A stretch of 15,274 bases of DNA from Nitrococcus sp. Lineage in GTDB: Bacteria > Pseudomonadota > Gammaproteobacteria > Nitrococcales > Nitrococcaceae. How positions within the stretch are numbered: position 1 is the first letter of the stretch; every line of letters starts with the position of its first letter. Positions 8,458 to 15,274 of the stretch are shown here, piece after piece. The notes under the pieces were generated by a model, which had not been told where the DNA came from, ran no database searches, and worked only from the letters and a program-made list of their open reading frames with translations. Location of the stretch: the NCBI GenBank assembly GCA_030452365.1, contig JAKDMK010000014.1, forward strand, positions 1-15,274. Reading direction: 5' to 3'. The position numbers and the translations under genes are program-made.

Positions 8458-10824
8458 TCAATTCCGCAACGGCTTGCCGGTCTTGAGCGTGTGGGCGATT
8501 CGATCCCGCGTCTTCTGGTTGCGCAGCAACGTCATGAAACCCTCGCGCTCAAGGTGCAACAGCCAACTCTCGGACACGCTAATCCCGGCATCCACGTCAC
8601 CACCGCAGAGAACGCTCGCCAAGCGTGCGGCAACCTCATAGTCGTACGCGGATATAAAGCCGCCGGAGCGCAGATTGACCAGAAAGGCCTCGAGCGTGGC
8701 CGCCCCATCCCGGCCCGCAACGCGCAAAGGCTGCTTCAATGGCGGGCGATAGCCAGCCTCAGCCAGCGCGATGGCCTGCTGCTGCGCCACATGCAATACC
8801 TCATCGGGGTGCAAAATAACCGTGCTATTGGGACCAAGCAGGCCGAATGTTTGCGCCTCGCGCGCGCTCTTCGCCACGCTGGCCTTGGCTACTGACTCGA
8901 AGTAGCGGCGCAGGAACGGGAACGGATCGCCATCCGCAGCAAGCTGCGCCGCCCGCCGCGCGAGCTCCTTGCAGCCACCGCCGGCCGGAATGAGGCCCAC
9001 TCCTGTCTCCACCAAACCGATATAGCTCTCGAGCGCGGCCACCACATGATCGCAGTGCATGAGGAACTCGCAGCCACCGCCGAGTGCCAGCCCACGAACG
9101 CCACCGACCACCGGGATTGACGAGTCGCGCAGGCACCCAGTGGCCTGCTGAAAGCGCGCTACCGTTCGCTCCAGGATTGGGTAGTCATCGGCGTCAAGGG
9201 CTGCAACCACCTGCTTTAGGTTGGCTCCGACCGAAAACGGCTCGGAATCCTGCCATAGAACGAGGCCTCGGAAGGAGCGCTCGGCGATGTCCACGGCCTC
9301 TATGATCCCGTCCAGGACGTCACTGCCGATCGCGTGCTGGCGCGCTTTGAAGCTCAGGATTGCGATGTCCGGCCTGAGGTTCCACAGACGTACCGCCTCG
9401 GTCTCGAACACCGTCTCGCCATGTGCGGCTGGTCGCTCGCCCAGGAGCTTTTCGGGGAAATATTGCCGCTGGTAGACCGCCAGCGCGGAGCGGGGACGAT
9501 ACACCCCGTCCGACGGCGCGTAGGAGCCGTCGGCTTTATGCACGGTCTCGATCCGGTGCACCCAATCGGGCAAAGGCACGGCCGCGAGCGTGCGCCCGGC
9601 GTCGATGTCCGCCTGGATTGCAGCCGCGGTCTCGCGCCAGCCGGCGGCCTGCCAAAGCTCGAACGGTCCGCGTTGCCAACCAAAGCCCCAGCGAATGGCC
9701 AGATCGACATCGCGCGCATTGTCGGCGATATGCGCCAGCAGATACGCCGCATAGTGGAACATATCCCGGTGGATACACCAGAGAAACTGCGCCTGCGGGT
9801 GCTCGGCTTGGCGCAGCCTCGCGAGCAAACTGCCCGCATCGGCCTGGCCGAGGATCTCCTGCAGCTCGGGCGCGGCCTCCGGCTCAGCGGGTCGATAATC
9901 GCCTCTATCGGCATCGAGCACCTGGATTTCCTTGTCTAGCTTGCGGTAGACGCCGGCGCCGGATTTCTGCCCCAGCGCCCCGGCCTTGATGAGCCGGCGC
10001 ATCCACTCGGGCAGCTTCAGGTAATCGACCCAGGGGTCATCGCGCAACCGCTCGGTCGAACCCTCCACCACATGCTGCAAAGTATCCAGGCCCACCACAT
10101 CCGCGGTGCGGAAGGTGGCGCTCTTGGGTCGGCCGATGGCCACGCCGGTCAGCGCGTCCACCACATCGAACGGCAGGCCGAGCCGATCGGCATGATGCAT
10201 CGCGGCCATGATCGCAAACACGCCGATGCGGTTGCCGATGAAATTCGGCGTATCGCGCGCACGCAGCACGCCCTTGCCTAAGGTAGCGGTGAGGAAAGTC
10301 TCCAGCTGATCGAGGACCCAGGGCGCGGTCTGCTCGCTCGGAGTCAGCTCCACCAAACGCATGTAGCGCGGCGGGTTGAAGAAGTGGATGCCGCAAAAGC
10401 GCTCGCGTATGGCCTCGGGTAGAACATCGGCCAGCTGATTGATCGACAGGCCCGAGGTATTGCTACCAACCAATGCATGCGGGGCAATGTAAGGGCCAAT
10501 CCGGGCAAAAAGGTCGCGCTTGATATCGAGCCGCTCGGCCACGGCCTCGATCAGCAGATCGCACTCGCGCAAGGCCTCCAGATGCTGTTCGTAGTTGGCC
10601 GAGACAAGCAGCTCAGCGTGCGCCGCGGTGGCCAGTGGACTCGGCTGCAGCTTGCGCAGCCGCGCTATCGCCCGTTGCACATGGGCATTGGGCTCGGCAC
10701 CCTCGGCCGGCAGCTCGAACAACACCGCGCGCACGCCGGCGTTCACCAGATGGGCCGCGATTTGCGCGCCCATCACCCCCGCACCGAGGACAGCGGCACG
10801 ACGTACGTGAGTGACTTCGCTCAT
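8458..10824 (-). CDS. fadN: Bifunctional 3-hydroxyacyl-CoA dehydrogenase/enoyl-CoA hydratase, FadN-type domain order
   Basis: This fusion enzyme carries out the two middle steps of beta-oxidation, hydration of enoyl-CoA and NAD-linked oxidation of 3-hydroxyacyl-CoA. The N-terminal half is the dehydrogenase: Rossmann motif GAGVMG at residues 14-19, SNTSGLSINQLA, and catalytic His in GIHFFNPPRYMRLVEL. Two helical 3HCDH-type segments follow (about 185-300 and 340-420). The crotonase domain (about 470-660) has both catalytic glutamates, in LALGGGCEF and GLVETGVGLIP, and an oxyanion-type FSVGANL segment. Dehydrogenase first and hydratase second is the FadN arrangement, the reverse of E. coli FadB/FadJ. 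The ATG at 10824 has AGGAG 9 nt upstream; the ATG at 10830 is only 3 nt from it. The gene follows fadE by 35 nt. Confidence 0.93.
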   Translation of the reverse strand: MSEVTHVRRAAVLGAGVMGAQIAAHLVNAGVRAVLFELPAEGAEPNAHVQRAIARLRKLQPSPLATAAHAELLVSANYEQHLEALRECDLLIEAVAERLDIKRDLFARIGPYIAPHALVGSNTSGLSINQLADVLPEAIRERFCGIHFFNPPRYMRLVELTPSEQTAPWVLDQLETFLTATLGKGVLRARDTPNFIGNRIGVFAIMAAMHHADRLGLPFDVVDALTGVAIGRPKSATFRTADVVGLDTLQHVVEGSTERLRDDPWVDYLKLPEWMRRLIKAGALGQKSGAGVYRKLDKEIQVLDADRGDYRPAEPEAAPELQEILGQADAGSLLARLRQAEHPQAQFLWCIHRDMFHYAAYLLAHIADNARDVDLAIRWGFGWQRGPFELWQAAGWRETAAAIQADIDAGRTLAAVPLPDWVHRIETVHKADGSYAPSDGVYRPRSALAVYQRQYFPEKLLGERPAAHGETVFETEAVRLWNLRPDIAILSFKARQHAIGSDVLDGIIEAVDIAERSFRGLVLWQDSEPFSVGANLKQVVAALDADDYPILERTVARFQQATGCLRDSSIPVVGGVRGLALGGGCEFLMHCDHVVAALESYIGLVETGVGLIPAGGGCKELARRAAQLAADGDPFPFLRRYFESVAKASVAKSAREAQTFGLLGPNSTVILHPDEVLHVAQQQAIALAEAGYRPPLKQPLRVAGRDGAATLEAFLVNLRSGGFISAYDYEVAARLASVLCGGDVDAGISVSESWLLHLEREGFMTLLRNQKTRDRIAHTLKTGKPLRN

Positions 10825-10859
10825 CCTCATGCTCTCCTAAGCAGACTTATTAGGGCCAA

Positions 10860-13352
10860 TCATTCGGCGGCACGGCGGGGCCAGCTGGCGTCCAGGCGCG
10901 CGGCTCGTGTTTGACGATCAAGCTCGGGTGCCAGCTCGGACGGGTCGAACGCATCGGTCTGAATCGCATCCCAGCGCAAGCGCTCGTATTCGCGCACCAA
11001 ATCCGCCTGTTCGCGCTCCAGTATCCCCTGCTCCAGGCAGGAGGCCAACTGCTCCTCGAAGGTGAAGCCCTTGGCCTGCCTCCTGGCCAGCGCTTTGATG
11101 AAGCGTTGGTAAGGCGTCTGTGCGCGCAGCAGCAGGTTGAAGGCGGCTTCCATGCGTCCGACTGGATCGTCGGCGGATCGGCCCAGGTAAACATGCTGCG
11201 CGAGGCGCTCGCGCACCCCACCGGCCTCCATCATCTGCCGGGCGATGCGGGCACTCAGGCGATCGTTCGGCGCCTTGTAGGGCCGACCCAGGGGAAATAC
11301 CGCAAACCGCAACGCATGCCCTACGCCGGTTATAGGAAAATTGTCGAAAAACCCATCAAAGGCCTGGTAGATCTCGCTCAGGCAATACTCGACCGCCCAT
11401 TGCATCGAGGCCAGTTCCTGTTCCGGCCGACCGGCATCGGCATGGTACTTGAGCACCGCCGAGGCAAGATAGAGATTGCTCAGCACATCGCCCAGCCGGG
11501 CCGAGAGGCGCTCCTTGCGCTTGAGCTCACCGCCCAGCACGCCCAAGGTCACGTCGGTGACGAACGCCAATGCGCTGCTCATCCGCGTGAGCTCGCGATA
11601 ATAGCGCGCGGCCGGCCCGCTGACCGGGGCCGCGACGAGACGGGCACCGGTCAGGGCATGCGTGAAGGTGCGCACGCCCCGGCTGCTGGTATAACCCATG
11701 TGCGCGAACAGCAGACTATCGAAGCGCTGCAATCCCCGCCGTGGATCACTGTCGTGCACCGCCGCCATTTCATCTCGCACATAGGGATGACAGCGAATGG
11801 CACCCTGGCCGAAGATCATCAGGCTTCGGGTCAGGATGTTCGCCCCCTCGACGGTAATAGCCACTGGAACGGACTGGTAAGCGTAGCCTAGGTAGTTGCG
11901 TGGGCCATAAATAATGGTCCGCCCGCCGTGAACGTCCATGGCATCGTTGATGGTAAGGCGCATGTGCTCGGTCATATGGTATTTGGCGATGGCGGAAACG
12001 ACCGCCGGCTTGATGCCCATGTCACCGGCACTCGCCGTCAGCACCCGGGCTGCCTCCAATAGATAGGTGCGTCCGGCGATCCGGGCCATGGCTTCCTGCA
12101 CACCCTCGAACTCACCGATCGGCAGCTTGAACTGACGGCGGATACGGGCATAGGCACCGGTCATGCGATAGCTGAGCTTAGCCGCCGCCGTTCCCAACGC
12201 CGGCAACGAGATGGCGCGTCCCACCGCCAGGCATTCCACCAGCATCCGCCAGCCCTTGCCGGCCATGGGCTGGCCGCCGATGATCCAATCAAGAGGAATG
12301 AACACATCATCACCCGCGACCGGGCCGTTCATAAACGCAAGCGCCATGGGGAAATGGCGCTGGCCGATTCGCACCCCCGCGTGATTCGTCGGAATCAAGG
12401 CACAGGTAATTCCGAGCGACTCCTCAGCGCCGAGTAAATGCTGTGGGTCGTAGAGCTTGAACGCGAGCCCGAGCACCGTTGCGACCGGGGCCAGCGTGAT
12501 GTAGCGCTTGTTGAAACTCAAGCGTATCCCCAGCACCTTTCGTCCGGCGTGCTCGCCCTTGCAGACGATCCCGTAATCGGGCATGGAACCCGCATCCGAG
12601 CCCACATCCGGACCAGTCAGGGCAAAGCAGGGAATCTCGCGACCGTCGGCAAGCCGCGGCAGCCAGTAATCCTTTTGCGCCTGGGTGCCGTACTTCATCA
12701 GCAACTCGCCCGGTCCGAGCGAGTTCGGGACCATCACGGTCACCGCGGTGGAGAGACTGCGCGTGGCGATCTTGGAGACGACTGTTGACTGCGCCAGGCT
12801 GGAGAAAGCAAGCCCGCCGTACTCCTCTGGAATGATCAAGCTGAAGAAGCGCTCCCGTTTTAGATAATCCCAGACCTCGGGCGGCAGATCATGGTCCTTG
12901 CGAACAATGCGATCCTCATCGAGCATCCCGCAAAGTGTCTCTACCTGGTGGTCGAGGAATGCTTGCTCCGCGGGCGTAAGCCGCGTTACCTGGAAGCCGA
13001 GCAACTTGGACCAATCCGGTCGACCTTGGAACAGCTCCGCTTCCCACCAGATATCGCCGGCGTCCAACGCCTCCCGCTCGGTCACGCTCATGGTAGGTAG
13101 CGCCTTGCGAAACAGGCCGAACAAAGGGCGTGTGATCAGCCGGCGGCGAATCGAGCCGACATTGAGCACTATCGCCGCAGGAATGAACAGCACCGCCGCG
13201 ACCAGCAGTCCCACCGCACCTATCCCCCCGCTTGCGAATAGGGCCAGCAGGTAAACCGCGCCCGCCGCGGTCCAGAGTGCCCGCGACACGCCAACGTAGG
13301 CCAGTGCCCAAACACCGGTTAGTGCGATCAGAATTGCAACCAGGGTGTACAT
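10860..13352 (-). CDS. fadE: Acyl-CoA dehydrogenase FadE, membrane-anchored type
   Basis: FAD-dependent oxidation of acyl-CoA to trans-2-enoyl-CoA, the first committed step of beta-oxidation. At 830 aa it matches the long proteobacterial FadE (E. coli 814 aa), not the short ~400-600 aa dehydrogenases. The N-terminal ~65 residues are strongly hydrophobic (two likely membrane segments) and end in GSIRRR, so the enzyme probably sits at the inner face of the cytoplasmic membrane. The catalytic core runs from about 140 to 520: IPEEYGGL, CFALTGPDVGSDAGS (flavin and substrate contacts), DAMDVHGGR, and VEGANILTRSLMIFGQGA. A helical FadE-specific C-terminal domain of about 300 residues follows. The ATG at 13352 has GGAG 7 nt upstream. 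It lies 84 nt after tetR and 35 nt before the HAD/crotonase gene. Confidence 0.97.
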   Translation of the reverse strand: MYTLVAILIALTGVWALAYVGVSRALWTAAGAVYLLALFASGGIGAVGLLVAAVLFIPAAIVLNVGSIRRRLITRPLFGLFRKALPTMSVTEREALDAGDIWWEAELFQGRPDWSKLLGFQVTRLTPAEQAFLDHQVETLCGMLDEDRIVRKDHDLPPEVWDYLKRERFFSLIIPEEYGGLAFSSLAQSTVVSKIATRSLSTAVTVMVPNSLGPGELLMKYGTQAQKDYWLPRLADGREIPCFALTGPDVGSDAGSMPDYGIVCKGEHAGRKVLGIRLSFNKRYITLAPVATVLGLAFKLYDPQHLLGAEESLGITCALIPTNHAGVRIGQRHFPMALAFMNGPVAGDDVFIPLDWIIGGQPMAGKGWRMLVECLAVGRAISLPALGTAAAKLSYRMTGAYARIRRQFKLPIGEFEGVQEAMARIAGRTYLLEAARVLTASAGDMGIKPAVVSAIAKYHMTEHMRLTINDAMDVHGGRTIIYGPRNYLGYAYQSVPVAITVEGANILTRSLMIFGQGAIRCHPYVRDEMAAVHDSDPRRGLQRFDSLLFAHMGYTSSRGVRTFTHALTGARLVAAPVSGPAARYYRELTRMSSALAFVTDVTLGVLGGELKRKERLSARLGDVLSNLYLASAVLKYHADAGRPEQELASMQWAVEYCLSEIYQAFDGFFDNFPITGVGHALRFAVFPLGRPYKAPNDRLSARIARQMMEAGGVRERLAQHVYLGRSADDPVGRMEAAFNLLLRAQTPYQRFIKALARRQAKGFTFEEQLASCLEQGILEREQADLVREYERLRWDAIQTDAFDPSELAPELDRQTRAARLDASWPRRAAE

Positions 13353-13402
13353 AAGGCTTCTCCGTTCGCGCCAATCGACAGCGCGCCACTCTCCCCTCGC
13401 CC

Positions 13403-13419
13403 GCCGCCGTCGCGGCGGC
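13403..13419 (-). other. GC-rich hairpin in the tetR-fadE gap
   Basis: GCCGCCG (13403-13409) and CGGCGGC (13413-13419) form a perfect 7-bp stem with a 3-nt loop. It lies between the tetR stop and the fadE Shine-Dalgarno. No T-tract follows on either strand, so it is not a classical terminator. It could stabilise or set the processing of the fadE mRNA, or mean nothing in such GC-rich DNA. Confidence 0.4.
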
Positions 13420-13436
13420 TAGGCCATGGAGGTTTC

Positions 13437-14030
13437 CTATACATGAACCAGATCCCGGCTATATCCGGGAATGAGCGCCTCGCCGATGAAGTGCATGTAC
13501 TCGTGGAAGTCATCGCCGATGGGAATAAGCTCCGGGGCGTCACGGCGCAGTTGCAGCGTTCCGAGGAACACCGAATAGGCCAATACCGCCCGCCGCCAGG
13601 CTTCCCCCGCCGATAGGCCCATGGCCGTGTAGCACTCGCGCAGGAACTGGACTCGATGATCCATCACGCGCCGTACAACCGTCTGAATCGGGTGGTTTTC
13701 CATAGCCCCGGTAAGGGCTAGATAAAGCCGTCCCGCGCGCCGGCTGCCATCCGCCTCACGAAACAAGCGCGCGAGTCGCTTGCGTGGGTCCCGCTCCTGT
13801 GATACCCGGGCGAGCACCTCGTCGGTTTCCCGGCGTTCCCAATGATCGAGTGCCGCCTGAATCAGAGCCTGGCGGTTGGCAAAATGCCAATAGAAGCTGC
13901 CTTTGGTAACGCCGAGTCGACGCGCCAACGACTCTACCGCCACCGTTTCCATTCCGGACTCGGCAATAACCTCGAGCGCGGCTTCCGCCCACGCATCGGC
14001 TGTCAACGACGGCCTAGAATTCCCACGCAT
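13437..14030 (-). CDS. TetR-family transcriptional regulator, probable regulator of the fad operon
   Basis: A 197-aa one-domain TetR regulator. The N-terminal helix-turn-helix is clear: VAVESLARRLGVTKGSFYWHF, about residues 30-50, ends in the family hallmark for DNA recognition. The rest is a helical ligand/dimer domain with no recognisable specificity. It heads the operon that continues into fadE, the HAD/crotonase gene and the thiolase, so a role as a fatty-acyl-CoA-responsive repressor is likely by analogy with other TetR-type beta-oxidation regulators; the ligand is not shown. The start is the ATG at 14030: a promoter with a perfect palindrome lies just upstream and would put the transcript start at or one base before this ATG. 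An in-frame ATG at 14066 would add 12 unlikely residues and place the palindrome inside the gene. Confidence 0.88.
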   Translation of the reverse strand: MRGNSRPSLTADAWAEAALEVIAESGMETVAVESLARRLGVTKGSFYWHFANRQALIQAALDHWERRETDEVLARVSQERDPRKRLARLFREADGSRRAGRLYLALTGAMENHPIQTVVRRVMDHRVQFLRECYTAMGLSAGEAWRRAVLAYSVFLGTLQLRRDAPELIPIGDDFHEYMHFIGEALIPGYSRDLVHV

Positions 14031-14037
14031 ATAATGC

Positions 14038-14066
14038 AATCTAGTCCATACGCATGCGTATGGCAA
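14038..14066 (-). promoter_or_regulatory. Promoter of the tetR-fad operon
   Basis: On the minus strand, TTGCCA (14066-14061, 5 of 6 with the sigma-70 -35 box) is followed after exactly 17 nt by TAGATT (14043-14038, 4 of 6 with -10). Transcription would begin near 14030-14031, at the tetR ATG. tetR has no Shine-Dalgarno, so its mRNA may be leaderless. The call is by consensus only. Confidence 0.55.
14046..14063. promoter_or_regulatory. Perfect 18-bp palindrome, probable TetR operator
   Basis: CCATACGCATGCGTATGG reads the same on both strands with no mismatch. It sits in the spacer of the tetR promoter and overlaps the -35 box, so a protein bound here would block the polymerase. Length, symmetry and place fit a TetR-dimer operator and autoregulation. 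I found no second copy upstream of fadE or the COX-like gene. Confidence 0.65.
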
Positions 14067-14450
14067 CTCTGAGCCGAAGGGGTTTACTCCCCCGCCGCCG
14101 CGCTACTATGAAGGGCTCCAACTCCCTGCCATCCGTCTTGCTGCGCTTCTGTGATACTTGTACAGCCATACCACCTCAGCTAGGAAAGCTTGAGTACCGA
14201 AACTTGTGCACAATGAGTCAAGTTTTCCATGGGGCGAGTTGCTCCTGTTCACAGAAGGCGCGGTGTTGGTGGAGCGCAACGGGTGCTCGGTGCAGCCCAC
14301 GTCCTCAACTCGCCCGTGTAACAACTCGTCGGTCTGAGGCGGAGCCTCGTTGTGGTGTAACTGGTAACGTGTCGCCGTAATTCCCCGTAATTCCCAGATT
14401 GCCCACTACTTGCGCATCGGATGTCCCGCTACTGCAAGTGAAGCATCCGA
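14067..14450. other. Intergenic stretch without a supportable gene
   Basis: Nothing here reads as a convincing gene on either strand. The open frames are short, lack Shine-Dalgarno signals and give Ser/Arg/Cys-rich translations unlike any family I know. One short plus-strand frame ending with TGA at about 14336-14338 has a protein-like piece (LLLFTEGAVLVERNG) but no good start, so a decayed gene remnant is possible. Small signals seen are AAACTTG/CAAGTTT inverted (14200-14206 with 14219-14225), GAGGC/GCCTC (14336-14340 with 14344-14348), a tandem 10-mer, and an 8-bp inverted repeat near its right end. Confidence 0.5.
14375..14394. repeat. Tandem duplication of a 10-mer
   Basis: CCGTAATTCC occurs twice back to back with no mismatch (14375-14384, 14385-14394). 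It lies in the gene-free stretch before the COX-like gene and may mark a junction, a slippage event or a binding-site pair. Confidence 0.7.
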
Positions 14451-14451
14451 T
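14416..14451. repeat. 8-bp inverted repeat upstream of the COX-like gene
   Basis: ATCGGATG (14416-14423) and CATCCGAT (14444-14451) are perfect inverted copies separated by 20 nt. Their right arm touches the proposed -35 box at 14451-14456. The pair could be a regulator site or a hairpin. Confidence 0.5.
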
Positions 14452-14479
14452 TACCAACGCCGGAAGGGGCGTTTATACT
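14451..14479 (+). promoter_or_regulatory. Candidate promoter for the COX-like gene
   Basis: TTACCA (14451-14456), a 17-nt spacer, then TATACT (14474-14479) fit a sigma-70 promoter on the plus strand. Two more TATACT boxes at 14502-14507 and 14509-14514 are alternatives but have poor -35 boxes. The proposed transcript would have an untranslated leader of about 78 nt. Confidence 0.45.
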
Positions 14480-14508
14480 TCCTGTACTCGTTTATCTTTC
14501 CTATACTC
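14471..14508. repeat. 19-bp imperfect tandem repeat in the COX-like gene promoter
   Basis: Two adjoining 19-bp units, 14471-14489 and 14490-14508, both begin GTTTAT and end with TACTC; they match at 16 of 19 positions. The first unit contains the proposed -10 box. Confidence 0.65.
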
Positions 14509-14563
14509 TATACTCCACGTCTGGGCGGGACCACTGGTACAACGCCAAAATCCTAAACTAAAA

Positions 14564-15274
14564 ATGGGTATGAACATGGATGAATTTTTCTTCCAGTTGG
14601 TTTTGCGGATTGCAAACAGATTCCCATGGATTGCGAGGGTTGCCTCGCGGATAACGTGGTTGAGGCGGTTTATCAGTGACATTATTATCAATTGGCTAGC
14701 CTATTCCGCAAAGCCCCGACCCAGACCCTTTTCAATGGCTTCGTCGTATACGACATGGGAATCGTTAACTGACAGATCTTTTACCGGACGCCATCTGCCA
14801 GAGGCGGAAGGAGATCGGAACCTCCCGGACATAGAGAAAATCGTTGATCTATGGCGAAGAAACGAGAATGTAGAGATACCTTCGGTCAATACAAGCATAT
14901 TATTTTCATTCTTTGCCCAATGGTTTGTCGATAGTTTTCTTAGGACAGATTTTCGCGACCGTCGAAAAAATACATCGAACCATGAAATCGATCTTTGCCA
15001 GATCTATGGTTTAGGTAAAGAAAATACCCATATTCTACGATTACGCAAAGAAGGCAAGCTGAAGTACCAAGTTATAGATGGAGATATTTATCCTCCCTAT
15101 CTCTTTAACGTTGACGAGACGACTACGGATAAGTGGGTGTTTGCCAATGACGAATTTAAAAAGTTGCACCCACGATATGTTTTGGATTTTGTTTTTAATG
15201 GTGTTCCAGAGAGCCGGTTAAAGCGCATGCTTGCCGTTGGATTGGAGCACGGCAACTCCTCAATTGGCTATACC
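14564..15274 (+). CDS. Cyclooxygenase (prostaglandin H synthase)-like haem oxygenase, 5' part only
   Basis: The first 237 residues of an animal-haem-peroxidase-superfamily protein, open to the window edge. Similarity to mammalian COX is clear by eye: YTTWESLTDRSF (residues 62-73; COX YISWESFSNVSY), FFAQWFVDSF (116-125; COX FFAQHFTHQF), then a long match through LRLRKEGKLKYQVIDGDIYPP (about 158-178) and RLKRMLAVGLEHG. There is no signal peptide or EGF-like domain. The first ~50 residues form amphipathic hydrophobic segments that could be a monotopic membrane-binding region. Distal Gln is kept (Q119) but the distal His position is Asp (D123). The catalytic Tyr and proximal His lie beyond the window. 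Base composition is much lower in G+C than its neighbours, suggesting transfer. The start is unsure: ATGs at 14564, 14570 and 14576 are in frame and none has a Shine-Dalgarno. The likely reaction is fatty-acid dioxygenation; substrate unknown. Confidence 0.85.
   Translation, partial: MGMNMDEFFFQLVLRIANRFPWIARVASRITWLRRFISDIIINWLAYSAKPRPRPFSMASSYTTWESLTDRSFTGRHLPEAEGDRNLPDIEKIVDLWRRNENVEIPSVNTSILFSFFAQWFVDSFLRTDFRDRRKNTSNHEIDLCQIYGLGKENTHILRLRKEGKLKYQVIDGDIYPPYLFNVDETTTDKWVFANDEFKKLHPRYVLDFVFNGVPESRLKRMLAVGLEHGNSSIGYT

Noticed and set aside
7679..8641. A 320-codon plus-strand open frame
   Set aside because: Antisense to the thiolase and the end of the HAD/crotonase gene, both with intact catalytic motifs; low-complexity His/Arg/Gly-rich translation.
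10911..11891. A 326-codon plus-strand open frame
   Set aside because: It lies fully antisense to fadE, has no recognisable domain and arises from the GC-rich codon pattern of the real gene.
13403..13419. Hairpin considered as a terminator between tetR and fadE
   Set aside because: No T-tract follows on either strand and both genes run in the same direction with a good fadE Shine-Dalgarno.
14054..14380. A 108-codon plus-strand open frame between tetR and the COX-like gene
   Set aside because: It starts inside the tetR operator, has no Shine-Dalgarno, and its Arg/Ser/Cys-rich translation resembles no known family.
14438..14563. Upstream extension of the COX-like gene from a GTG at 14438
   Set aside because: The frame stays open, but it runs through the promoter-like tandem repeat, has no Shine-Dalgarno and adds residues with no COX resemblance.

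Overview
The window looks like part of a gammaproteobacterial chromosome. Most of it is GC-rich; one 60-base stretch I counted inside fadE (12001-12060) is about 68% G+C. It holds an E. coli-type membrane-anchored FadE, a PabB/PabC pair, a BioF-type synthase, an M16 lipoprotein with an outer-membrane-type lipobox, and a secretin-like periplasmic protein, all consistent with a Gram-negative proteobacterium. I cannot place it more precisely from sequence alone. I saw no tRNA, rRNA, CRISPR array or intact insertion sequence.

Layout. (1) 1-1060, minus: a BioF-type PLP-dependent acyl-CoA:amino acid condensing enzyme, cut by the left edge, behind a leader that can fold. (2) 1208-4280, minus: secretin-like exported protein, then pabB, then pabC; pabB and pabC overlap by 8 nt. 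These two make 4-aminobenzoate for folate. (3) 4413-7115, minus: a two-domain M16 zinc peptidase lipoprotein with its own candidate terminator. (4) 7244-14030, minus: a fatty-acid beta-oxidation operon in the order tetR, fadE, HAD/crotonase fusion (fadN type), thiolase (fadA type). Together they cover the whole spiral: acyl-CoA dehydrogenation, hydration, second dehydrogenation and thiolysis. The regulator is first and has a likely autoregulatory operator inside its own promoter. (5) 14031-14563: about 530 bases without a supportable gene, holding repeats and promoter-like elements. (6) 14564-15274, plus: the 5' part of an AT-rich gene for a cyclooxygenase (prostaglandin H synthase)-like haem oxygenase, cut by the right edge.

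The most interesting item is the last gene. It clearly resembles animal COX enzymes, is rare in bacteria, differs in base composition from its surroundings, and has Asp where the distal haem histidine should be. It is transcribed divergently from the tetR/fad operon, so a fatty-acid-responsive oxylipin function is possible, but this is inference. Also worth a look are the apparently leaderless tetR with a perfect 18-bp palindrome in its promoter spacer, the TrpE-type PIAGT motif in the PabB, and a 19-bp tandem repeat ahead of the COX-like gene.
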